From Bradyrhizobium sediminis (GTDB taxonomy: Bacteria > Pseudomonadota > Alphaproteobacteria > Rhizobiales > Xanthobacteraceae): DNA of 64,000 nucleotides. Shown here one piece after another: positions 57,542 to 64,000 of this stretch; positions within the stretch are counted from its first letter, which is position 1; the number at the start of each line of letters is the position of its first letter. The stretch covers positions 2,614,501-2,678,500 of the forward strand of contig NZ_CP076134.1 in NCBI RefSeq assembly GCF_018736085.1, in the 5' to 3' direction. The position numbers were made by a program, and so were the translations under genes. The notes beneath the pieces were generated by a model that worked only from the letters and a program-made list of their open reading frames with translations, made no database searches and had not been told where the DNA came from.

Positions 57542-58903
57542 TCAGGATGCGCAGCCGCACCCCGTCTTGCCTTGTTGCCTGGCATTTGCGTCGGCCGCGC
57601 AACTGGCGTCAACCTCCGATAATGCAGGCCCGCCGCAGCAATTACCGGCATCTGACGCAGCGGAACGATTGCAGACACCGGTCTCCGGCAGCACCAGTTC
57701 GACGCGCTCCGCTGACTTGCGATCGCCGGCGATATCGGCGGCGATCGAGCGCACCTGCTCGTAGCCCGTGAGCATCAGGAAGGTCGGCGCGCGTCCGTAG
57801 GACTTCATGCCGGCGAAATAGAAGCCGGGTTCCGGCTGGGCCAGTTCGCGTGCGCCGTGCGGCCGCACGGTGCCGCAGCTGTGCTCGTTCGGATCGATCA
57901 GCGGCGCCAGCGCCACCGGGCACTCGATCGCGGGATCGAGCTGGATGCGGAGCTCGCGCACGAAATCCAGATCCGGCCGAAAGCCCGTCGCCACGACCAG
58001 TTCGTCCACCACCACCTGACGGCCGCAACAGGCGGAGCCGGCGCCGACGGTGAGGCGAAGGCCGCCTGTGAGATGCGAAACGCGAAATTCGCTTTCGACC
58101 TGGATCCGGCCCGCCGCAACCAGCGCGGCGAAGGTCGCGCCAAGCGCGCCGCGGGCGGCGAGCTTGTCGTTCGCGCCGCCGCCGAAGGCTTTCGCTGGAT
58201 CGTTGCCGCGCAACAGCCATACCGGTTTGGTTTCCGGCTCCTCGGTCGCGAGCGTTGCGAGGTCGGTCAGCGTACCGATCGCCGAATGGCCGGCGCCGAG
58301 CACCGCGACGGTCTTGCCGGCATAGCGCGCGCGATCCCTGCCCAGCACGTCAGGCATGCCGTAGGCAATCCGCTCCGCCGCCTGCGTCTCGCCGATGGCG
58401 CGCAGGCCGTTGGCGCCTGCCGGATTCGGCGAATGCCAGGTGCCGGAGGCGTCGATCACGGCGTCGGCCCGCACGCTCCTGGGGCCTTGTCCGTTCTGAT
58501 AGCGGATCTCGAACGGCGCGCTTTCGCGGCCCATGGTCTTGAGCTTGTCGAAGCCGATGCGGCTGATGTCGGTGACGCGGCTCGAAGTATGGATGTAGCT
58601 CGCAAGCGCGGTCTTGGCCGCGAGCGGCTCGAGATAGCGCTCGACCAGTTCGGCGCCGGTCGGATATTGATCGGGCTCGGGAGAATTCCACCCGGTTGGC
58701 GCCAGCAGCCGCGCCGCGGCGCGGTCGATATTGTATTCCCACGGCGAGAACATCTGGACGTGGCCCCATTGCCGCATCGCATGGCCGATCTGGCTGCCTG
58801 CTTCCAGCACGATCGGTGTCAGCCCGCGCTCCAGCACATGCGCGGCTGCGGCAAGCCCGACCGGGCCGGCTCCGATGATCGCGACCGTCTCGGCTTCACT
58901 CAT
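57542..58903 (-). CDS. FAD/NAD(P)-binding flavoprotein monooxygenase-like, with cysteine-rich tail (ArsO-like)
   Basis: 453 residues. An N-terminal FAD fold (VAIIGAGPVGLAAAAHVLE, about 8-26) and a second dinucleotide fold (VAVLGAGHSAIGTLTDLA, about 199) give the flavin monooxygenase/thioredoxin-reductase-like arrangement. The last 43 residues carry six cysteines (C411, C422, C423, C435, C449, C451) in CCGGPALSE and KTGCGCAS contexts, atypical for ordinary monooxygenases and suited to binding a soft metal or trivalent arsenical. GGGAGAAG precedes the ATG. It sits between an ArsR regulator and an MFS exporter. ArsO-type enzymes of arsenic islands are the nearest match; the substrate is unknown. 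Confidence 0.8.
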   Translation of the reverse strand: MSEAETVAIIGAGPVGLAAAAHVLERGLTPIVLEAGSQIGHAMRQWGHVQMFSPWEYNIDRAAARLLAPTGWNSPEPDQYPTGAELVERYLEPLAAKTALASYIHTSSRVTDISRIGFDKLKTMGRESAPFEIRYQNGQGPRSVRADAVIDASGTWHSPNPAGANGLRAIGETQAAERIAYGMPDVLGRDRARYAGKTVAVLGAGHSAIGTLTDLATLATEEPETKPVWLLRGNDPAKAFGGGANDKLAARGALGATFAALVAAGRIQVESEFRVSHLTGGLRLTVGAGSACCGRQVVVDELVVATGFRPDLDFVRELRIQLDPAIECPVALAPLIDPNEHSCGTVRPHGARELAQPEPGFYFAGMKSYGRAPTFLMLTGYEQVRSIAADIAGDRKSAERVELVLPETGVCNRSAASDAGNCCGGPALSEVDASCAADANARQQGKTGCGCAS

Positions 58904-58921
58904 GAACTTCTCCCATTAAAC

Positions 58922-58930
58922 TAGAAATAT
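58922..58930. promoter_or_regulatory. Half-operator before the flavoprotein gene
   Basis: TAGAAATAT here is identical to the right arm of the palindrome at 59308-59331 in front of arsR. It lies 19 bases upstream of the flavoprotein ATG, inside the arsR-flavoprotein spacer, so ArsR may bind twice or the site may be a remnant. Confidence 0.45.
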
Positions 58931-58952
58931 CGAAATTGAGGGCGGCAACAAA

Positions 58953-59270
58953 CTATGCCGCGGTCTTGGCGTCCTTGCTTTCGCTGGTCTCGGTGCAGCA
59001 TTCGGCGACCAGAAAATCCACCAGCCCCCGCATGACTTCGTAGTTGGCGTGGCAGATCAGGGTAGTTGCCTCGCGCACCTGCGTAACGAGGCCGACTACC
59101 ACCAGCGCCTTGATGTGGTGGGAGAGGGTGGAGGGCGCGATCTTCAGCTTGTCCTGCAGGCGGCCGACCGGCATGCCGGCAGCGCCGGCGCGAATGAGGG
59201 TGCGGTAGATCTTCAGCCGCGTGGGGTTACCCAGGGCTTCCAGATGCGCGGCGGCGTCGTCGAGTTTCAT
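58953..59270 (-). CDS. arsR: ArsR family metalloregulator
   Basis: 105 residues with a winged helix (about 14-75): LEALGNPTRLKIYRTLIRAG, then MPVGRLQDKLKIAPSTLSHHIKALVVVGLV in pieces. C73 and the C-terminal vicinal pair C91-C92 (VAECCTE) are plausible As(III)-binding thiols. No clear ribosome site precedes ATG 59270. A 24-bp palindrome with an embedded TATAAT lies 38-61 bases upstream, the expected autoregulatory operator. It heads the flavoprotein-MFS unit and is separate from the second regulator at 61643. Confidence 0.9.
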   Translation of the reverse strand: MKLDDAAAHLEALGNPTRLKIYRTLIRAGAAGMPVGRLQDKLKIAPSTLSHHIKALVVVGLVTQVREATTLICHANYEVMRGLVDFLVAECCTETSESKDAKTAA

Positions 59271-59307
59271 GAGCGCAGCGTGTCAAAGTTCAGATATTGT
59301 GTCAACT

Positions 59308-59331
59308 ATATTTCTAGAATTATAGAAATAT
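59308..59331. promoter_or_regulatory. 24-bp palindromic operator-promoter of the arsR-flavoprotein unit
   Basis: ATATTTCTA (59308-59316) and TAGAAATAT (59323-59331) are exact inverted arms with a 6-base centre. On the minus strand a perfect TATAAT (59319-59324) lies inside, so a bound repressor would block the -10. Right-arm copy recurs at 58922. Confidence 0.7.
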
Positions 59332-59360
59332 GGACTGCTGCCGGAATCGGCCGCCCAAAC

Positions 59361-60611
59361 TCATGATCGAACGTGAGCCGGAGACAGGCCTTGGTTGATA
59401 GGAAGCAGAAACGAGATCAGCCAGCACAGCAGCAACATGATCGCCGAACCCACCAGACATCCCGTGATGCCGGCCATCTGGTAGAGGACTCCTGAAAGCG
59501 TAATTCCGAGCAGCCGTCCGGCGGCGTTCGCTGCGTAGTAGAACCCGACGTCTTCGGCTGCCTTTTCCGAGCCGGCGTAAGCCAGGATCAAATACGAATG
59601 CAGCGAGGAATTAACCGCAAAAGGCAGGCCGAAAAGCGCCAATCCTGTTACCAGGATGAGATCGGGGCGGCCGACATTTGCGACCTGCATGATGACAGCC
59701 AGGGCGATCGGCACGGCGGCGAGAACCGCCGCCCACACGCGGGCCGCCGGCACCTCGCGGCTCAGGCCGTCCGGGCTGCGGCTCACCAGCGTGGGGGCGA
59801 TGGCCTGCACGCCGCCATAGGCGATGGTCCAGGCCGCGAGAAACCCGCCGACCTCGAGGAAGCGCCATCCGTTGGCGTAGAGAAATACCGGCAGCCCGAC
59901 GACGAACCAGACATCGCGCGCGCCGAACATGAAGATGCGTGCGGCGGCCAGCAGGTTCACGCCGCGCGACTTGCCGAACAGTTCACGGATGGTCTTCGAC
60001 GATTTCGCCTTGCCGAGCCGAGCGGGCAGCAGCAGCAGCCCTGCGACGAAGATCGCGCCGAGCAGCGCGGCCATCATCCATAGCGAGTGCGTGAATCCGA
60101 CGAGGTCCAGCAACAGGCCGCCGACGAAGAACCCGATGCCCTTCATCGCGTTCTTCGAACCGGTGAACCATGCGACCCATCGGAACAATTGCCCGCTGCC
60201 TTCGGCGGAGGTCGCCTTGATCGCGGACTTGGATGCGGTCTTGGTCAGGTCTTTGGCGACGCCGGCGATGCCTTGAGCGATGACCACCCATGCGACCGAT
60301 GCCGCAGCCCCCCAGCCGGGATCGAGTGCCGACAACATCAGCAAGCTGGCGATCTGGAGCATCTGGCCGACCGCGAGCATGCGCGGAGTGCCGAAGCGTG
60401 AAGCGAAGTAGCCGCCCGCGAGATTCGCCGCGATACCGGCCGCCTCGTACAGGAGAAACAGGAAGGCCAGCGTGAACGGCGTATATCCCAGCCGGAAAAA
60501 ATGGAACAGCACCAGCATCCGCAAGGCGCCGTCGACCAGCGTGAAGCCCCAATACGATGCGGTGACGATGAGGTAATTTCGGACCACGGGATCAAACCCC
60601 CGCTCGTTCAA
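59361..60611 (-). CDS. arsJ: ArsJ, MFS exporter for 1-arseno-3-phosphoglycerate
   Basis: 416 residues, 12 helices. [37 protein letters not shown] and the conserved [16 protein letters not shown] segment (about 118-133) are diagnostic of ArsJ. Partner GAPDH, encoded immediately upstream, joins arsenate to glyceraldehyde 3-phosphate, and ArsJ exports the unstable product. The start is TTG 60611, overlapping the GAPDH end by 20 bases; GTG 60587 would remove the overlap and has a GGGGG upstream. Confidence 0.93.
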   Translation of the reverse strand: MNERGFDPVVRNYLIVTASYWGFTLVDGALRMLVLFHFFRLGYTPFTLAFLFLLYEAAGIAANLAGGYFASRFGTPRMLAVGQMLQIASLLMLSALDPGWGAAASVAWVVIAQGIAGVAKDLTKTASKSAIKATSAEGSGQLFRWVAWFTGSKNAMKGIGFFVGGLLLDLVGFTHSLWMMAALLGAIFVAGLLLLPARLGKAKSSKTIRELFGKSRGVNLLAAARIFMFGARDVWFVVGLPVFLYANGWRFLEVGGFLAAWTIAYGGVQAIAPTLVSRSPDGLSREVPAARVWAAVLAAVPIALAVIMQVANVGRPDLILVTGLALFGLPFAVNSSLHSYLILAYAGSEKAAEDVGFYYAANAAGRLLGITLSGVLYQMAGITGCLVGSAIMLLLCWLISFLLPINQGLSPAHVRS

Positions 60612-61632
60612 CGATGTTGGCGAGATCGACCATCCGGCAGGCGTATCCGACTTCGTTATCGTACCAGGCGTAGACCTTCAGCAACGTCTCGTCCGTGACC
60701 ATCGTGCTCAAAGCATCGACGATCGAGCTGCGCGGATCGTTGTTGTAGTCGGCCGAGACCAGTGCCCGGGTCTCCAGGCCCAGGATACCGGCCAAAACGC
60801 TTTCCGATGCGGATTTGAAGAGTTGGTTGATCTCCTCGACGGTGGTCGGACGTTTCAGCTCGAATACACAATCGGTCAAACTGGCGTTCAGCACCGGCAC
60901 CCGCACGGCGTGACCGTTCAACTTGCCTTTGAGTTCCGGGTAAATCAGGGAGATCGCCGTAGCGCTTCCGGTGGTAGTAGGTTGCATCGAAAGCATCGCC
61001 GATCGCGCGCGCCGGAGGTCCTTGTGCGGGGCGTCGACGACGACATTGGTGTTGGTCGGGTCATGGATCGTCGTGATCTGTCCGTGCCGGATTCCGATTG
61101 ATTCATGGATGACCTTGACGACCGGCGCCAGACAATTCGTCGTGCATGAGGCGGCCGTCAGCAGCCGGTGCCGGGCGGGATCGTAGAGCTGGTCGTTGAC
61201 GCCGACGACGATGTTGAGTGCCGCTTCGTCTTTGACGGGAGCCGCGACGATGACCCTTTTGACGCCCCGGTCAAAGTAGGCCTGAAGCTGATCCGGCTTC
61301 AGGAATTTGCCGGTGCATTCCAGCACGACATCACAACCGAGATCGCCCCATGCGACATCGCCCGGACTGGCCATCTCGCTGAAGCCGATGCGGTCCTTGC
61401 CGATCACGATTTGATCGGAATCGACCTCAATGGACTCGTGCCAGCGTCCGTGGATGCTGTCGAATTCGAGGAGATGCGCAGTCGCCGCGATGCCGCCTTT
61501 CAACTCGTTGATGTGCACGACCTGCAGCCGGTTGTCGGCGCGAGGATCGCTGTGCGGACGGCGTATGCCGCCGAGTGCCGAACGCAGCGCTAGTCTGCCG
61601 ATCCGGCCCATGCCATTGATGCCAACCTTCAT
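60592..61632 (-). CDS. ArsJ-associated glyceraldehyde-3-phosphate dehydrogenase
   Basis: 346 residues. The NAD-binding N-terminus [16 protein letters not shown], catalytic C163 in [10 protein letters not shown] and a matching His in the second half ([12 protein letters not shown] region) are intact. Location inside an ars operon and coupling to arsJ identify it as the arsenate-using GAPDH that makes 1-arseno-3-phosphoglycerate, not the glycolytic copy. AAGGAATTCCC precedes the ATG. It begins 10 bases after the ArsR-ArsC stop. Confidence 0.95.
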   Translation of the reverse strand: MKVGINGMGRIGRLALRSALGGIRRPHSDPRADNRLQVVHINELKGGIAATAHLLEFDSIHGRWHESIEVDSDQIVIGKDRIGFSEMASPGDVAWGDLGCDVVLECTGKFLKPDQLQAYFDRGVKRVIVAAPVKDEAALNIVVGVNDQLYDPARHRLLTAASCTTNCLAPVVKVIHESIGIRHGQITTIHDPTNTNVVVDAPHKDLRRARSAMLSMQPTTTGSATAISLIYPELKGKLNGHAVRVPVLNASLTDCVFELKRPTTVEEINQLFKSASESVLAGILGLETRALVSADYNNDPRSSIVDALSTMVTDETLLKVYAWYDNEVGYACRMVDLANIVERAGV

Positions 61633-61642
61633 GGGAATTCCT

Positions 61643-62515
61643 TTAGGGGGATACGCGTGTGGTATCGCCGATCTCGTCGAGGCGGGCCTTGATCGCCATG
61701 CGGCCCAGCGAATCGAACGGGAGGCTCGTGAAGATCTCGATACGGCGCCGGATCATCGCGTAGAGCTCATTCAGAAGCGTGGTCCGCTCGGTCGGCGATC
61801 CCTTGAACTGTGCCGGGTCGGGGAGCGGCCAGGCGCCGCTGACGAACTGAGCCCCGAGATCCGGACAAAACTGGCCATTGGGGGCATCGCAAAGCGCGAT
61901 GATGAAGTCCATCCGGGGAGCGTCCGGTCCCTTGAACTCGTCCCATGACTTGGAATGCAGGCGTGACACGTCGTGTCCGAGCGCTTTCAGCCGGTCGATC
62001 ACTTCCGGAACGGGCTCGCGGGCCGGCTCCGATCCGGCAGAATAGGCCCGGAAGCGGCCACGGCCGATCTTCTCGAGCAGGGCTTCGGCGATGATCGAGC
62101 GGGCGGAATTCTGGGTGCAGAGGAAGAGGACGTTGAACGCCGGCGTCATGAACTTGTCTGTCGGTCCGGCGGCGATGGCCTCCGGCCGCAGATCGAAAGC
62201 ATCCCCACACAGTTCCGGACGGCCGTTGCAGCAGTCCCGCGAGAGGAAATCGAGCAAGCCTCGAAAGCCGTTGACATCAGCCCTGTAGTTCATCGAGCGG
62301 CCGTCCTTCTCGACGGAAACCAGGCCCGCACGGTTCAGGATGCCGAGGTGCGTCGACATCGTGTTGTGCGGCACCTCGCAAAGCCGAGCGATCTCGCCGG
62401 CAGGCAGGCTTTCCGGATGGACTGCAAGCAGATGACGAACCGCCGCGAGGCGGGTCTGTTGCGCAAGCGATCCAAAGCCTTCTATGGCACTCGCTTCCCG
62501 ATTGTTTTCGTTCAT
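61643..62515 (-). CDS. ArsR-ArsC fusion: regulator joined to arsenate reductase
   Basis: 290 residues. Residues 10-95 form an ArsR winged helix ([21 protein letters not shown], then the [16 protein letters not shown] helix), ending in a vicinal C95-C96 and C103. From about 127 a low-molecular-weight-phosphatase-type ArsC follows: P-loop [17 protein letters not shown] with C133 and R139, then [15 protein letters not shown] with C209 and C217, the redox relay. One chain may thus sense and reduce. GGGAAGCCC precedes the ATG. It heads the GAPDH-arsJ unit and is divergent from acr3. Confidence 0.93.
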   Translation of the reverse strand: MNENNREASAIEGFGSLAQQTRLAAVRHLLAVHPESLPAGEIARLCEVPHNTMSTHLGILNRAGLVSVEKDGRSMNYRADVNGFRGLLDFLSRDCCNGRPELCGDAFDLRPEAIAAGPTDKFMTPAFNVLFLCTQNSARSIIAEALLEKIGRGRFRAYSAGSEPAREPVPEVIDRLKALGHDVSRLHSKSWDEFKGPDAPRMDFIIALCDAPNGQFCPDLGAQFVSGAWPLPDPAQFKGSPTERTTLLNELYAMIRRRIEIFTSLPFDSLGRMAIKARLDEIGDTTRVSP

Positions 62516-62547
62516 GGGCTTCCCGCAAGGATGAGAATCTCAGTATC

Positions 62548-62567
62548 GTGTCCGCATTTATCGACAC
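62548..62567. promoter_or_regulatory. Operator candidate near arsR-arsC
   Basis: GTGTC, 10 bases, GACAC: an exact dyad 33-52 bases before the fusion-gene ATG. It shares the RTGTC-N10-GACAY layout and 20-bp length with 62644-62663. Confidence 0.5.
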
Positions 62568-62643
62568 ACTTTATGACGGGCGGATGAAATTCGCCGAAAA
62601 ACCTACGATACGGAGGCCAGTTCGCTGAAATTATCCATTCTAT

Positions 62644-62663
62644 ATGTCGAGAAATCAAGACAT
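62644..62663. promoter_or_regulatory. Operator candidate on the acr3 side
   Basis: ATGTC, 10 bases, GACAT: an exact dyad in the divergent ars spacer, 113 bases before the acr3 ATG. Same arm pattern and spacing as the site at 62548. Confidence 0.5.
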
Positions 62664-62775
62664 GTTATTGCGGGCGCAGCAGGTTTGCACTATCCACAAG
62701 CCATTACTTGGGCGCGGCTAAGCGATACAGGTGGGGAAAGGGCGCACCAAACGCGCCCGGAATGGCGTAACCGAC

Positions 62776-63834
62776 ATGAACCTGTTCGAACGTTATCTGT
62801 CGCTGTGGGTAGCGCTGTGCATCATCGCGGGCGTCGCGCTCGGGCATCTCCTGCCGGGTCTGTTTGCAGCCATTGCCGGCGCCGAGATCGCGCGGGTCAA
62901 TCTGCCGGTGGCCGCGCTGGTCTGGCTGATGATCATTCCGATGCTGCTGAAGATCGACTTCGGCGCGCTCGGCCAGGTGCGCGAGCACTGGCGCGGCGTC
63001 GGCGTCACGTTGTTCATCAACTGGGCGGTAAAACCGTTCTCGATGGCGCTCCTGGGCTCGCTGTTCATCGGCCACCTGTTCGCGCCCCTGCTGCCGTCGG
63101 CGCAGATTCCGTCCTATATCGCAGGCCTCATCCTGCTGGCGGCGGCGCCTTGCACGGCGATGGTGTTCGTGTGGTCGAACCTGTGCGAGGGCGAGCCGCA
63201 TTACACCTTGAGCCAGGTCGCGCTGAACGACGTCATCATGGTGTTCGCGTTTGCGCCGCTGGTCGGCCTGCTGCTCGGCGTCGCCTCGATCACGGTGCCC
63301 TGGGCGACCCTGCTGATCTCGGTGCTGCTCTATATCGTGGTGCCTGTGATCGTCGCGCAAGCGTGGCGGCGGGCGCTACTTGCCAGCGGACCGGCGGCAT
63401 TGGCGCGGACCCAGCATGTGCTGCAGCCGGTGTCGCTGGTGGCGCTCCTGACCACGCTGGTGCTGCTGTTCGGTTTCCAGGGTGAACAGATCATTGCGCA
63501 GCCGCTGGTGATCGTGCTCCTGGCCGTGCCGATCGTGATCCAGGTCTATCTCAATGCCGGGCTGGCCTATTGGCTGAGCCGGCGTTTTGGCGTGGCCTGG
63601 TGTGTTGCCGCGCCGGCAGCCCTGATCGGCGCCAGCAACTTCTTCGAACTCGCGGTCGCCGCCGCCATCAGCCTGTTCGGCCTCAATTCCGGCGCGGCGC
63701 TGGCGACCGTGGTCGGCGTGCTGGTCGAGGTGCCCGTGATGCTCTCGGTGGTCTATCTGGTGAAGGCGTCGCGCGGCTGGTACGAGGCAGGCGCCGGGAC
63801 TGCCGAAACGGCCGGCAAGGAAGCGCGCACTTGA
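62776..63834 (+). CDS. acr3: Arsenite efflux permease ACR3
   Basis: 352 residues, ten helices. The conserved cysteine of ACR3 is C126 in AAAPCTAMVFVWSNL; INWAVKPFSMALLG and GASNFFELAVAAAISLFG (conserved Glu) complete the signature. It exports As(III) using the proton-motive force. ATG 62776 was chosen; GTG 62731 would add 15 basic residues. The TTG start of the next arsC overlaps its stop. Confidence 0.94.
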   Translation: MNLFERYLSLWVALCIIAGVALGHLLPGLFAAIAGAEIARVNLPVAALVWLMIIPMLLKIDFGALGQVREHWRGVGVTLFINWAVKPFSMALLGSLFIGHLFAPLLPSAQIPSYIAGLILLAAAPCTAMVFVWSNLCEGEPHYTLSQVALNDVIMVFAFAPLVGLLLGVASITVPWATLLISVLLYIVVPVIVAQAWRRALLASGPAALARTQHVLQPVSLVALLTTLVLLFGFQGEQIIAQPLVIVLLAVPIVIQVYLNAGLAYWLSRRFGVAWCVAAPAALIGASNFFELAVAAAISLFGLNSGAALATVVGVLVEVPVMLSVVYLVKASRGWYEAGAGTAETAGKEART

Positions 63835-64000
63835 GCGTCACGATCTATCACAATCCGGCCTGCGGCACCTCGCGCAACGCGCTGGCGATGATCCGGCAAA
63901 GCGGCGAGGAGCCCGAGGTCATCGAATACCTGAAGAATCCGCCGGATCGCGCGCGGCTGATCGAGCTAATCAAGGCGATGGGAATTCCGGTCCGGGCGCT
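63831..64000 (+). CDS. arsC: Glutaredoxin-type arsenate reductase ArsC, 3' end missing
   Basis: At least 56 residues visible: MSVTIYHNPACGTSRNALAM with catalytic C11 in the HNPxCGTSRN motif of the E. coli plasmid R773-like family. The TTG start overlaps the acr3 TGA (TTGA). Its chemistry differs from that of the LMW-phosphatase-type domain in the fusion at 61643, so the locus encodes two arsenate reductase classes. The reading frame continues beyond the right edge. Confidence 0.9.
   Translation, partial: MSVTIYHNPACGTSRNALAMIRQSGEEPEVIEYLKNPPDRARLIELIKAMGIPVRA

Noticed and set aside
57538..57560. Selenocysteine reading of the flavoprotein terminal TGA
   Set aside because: The GCGCAS-TGA context resembles redox tails, but I see no SECIS-like stem right after it, and the codons beyond it form the ribosome site of the next gene.

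Overview
The window reads as chromosomal DNA of a Bradyrhizobium-like alphaproteobacterium (Bradyrhizobiaceae/Nitrobacteraceae). This rests on the high GC content, the Omp2-type porin, two small secreted DUF3551 proteins, a gatC-x-gatA-y-gatB cluster with small extra genes, the pyrB-pyrX-plsY-dprA-topA-rnr order, and many short intergenic palindromes with GTCATTGCGAGC or GTCATTCCGGGG ends. I identified the organism from content alone and ran no database search.

Layout. 0-1.5 kb: a truncated small membrane protein and a YeeE/YedE sulfur-transport pair behind a perfect AT-rich inverted repeat. 1.6-14.5 kb (minus strand): rpmG, a NUDIX hydrolase, DUF983, rnr, topA, dprA, plsY, a dihydroorotase-like pyrX lacking catalytic histidines, and pyrB. 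A plus-strand amidase sits between dprA and plsY. 14.6-24 kb: a VanX-like dipeptidase, an AidB-type acyl-CoA dehydrogenase coupled to a CPBP protease, an AEC carrier, ruvX, a secreted cyclase-family protein, and a LysR regulator divergent from two nitronate monooxygenases. 24-28 kb: gatCAB with two small interleaved genes. 28-33.3 kb: a gene-poor stretch with a 30-residue lysine-rich protein, a Sel1-like protein, tRNA-Ser(GCT), two DUF3551 genes and a porin. 33.3-51 kb: a dense housekeeping block of slt, dapA, mscL, smpB, a peroxiredoxin, a family-5 uracil-DNA glycosylase, a NYN-domain protein, rpoZ, rsh, pdxJ-acpS, lepB-rnc-era, recO and parC. 51-56 kb: a CDF metal exporter, a highly structured gene-free element, chromate resistance (rhodanese-ChrB fusion plus ChrA) and a TauE/SafE exporter. 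56-64 kb: an arsenic/metalloid region running off the right edge.

How the genes work together. The last 7 kb holds two adjacent systems. One is a complete arsenate-handling set: an ArsR-ArsC fusion, an ArsJ-partner GAPDH and ArsJ on the minus strand, divergent from ACR3 and a glutaredoxin-type ArsC. It offers both reduction plus arsenite efflux and 1-arseno-3-phosphoglycerate efflux. The second is a separate three-gene unit (ArsR, a flavoprotein with a six-cysteine tail, an MFS permease) under a 24-bp palindrome whose half-site recurs before the flavoprotein gene. Its substrate is unknown, and it is the best candidate here for an undescribed system. The chromate genes, CDF exporter and YeeE/YedE pair add to a metal- and sulfur-stress theme at both ends. 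The middle of the window is core translation, replication and envelope metabolism.
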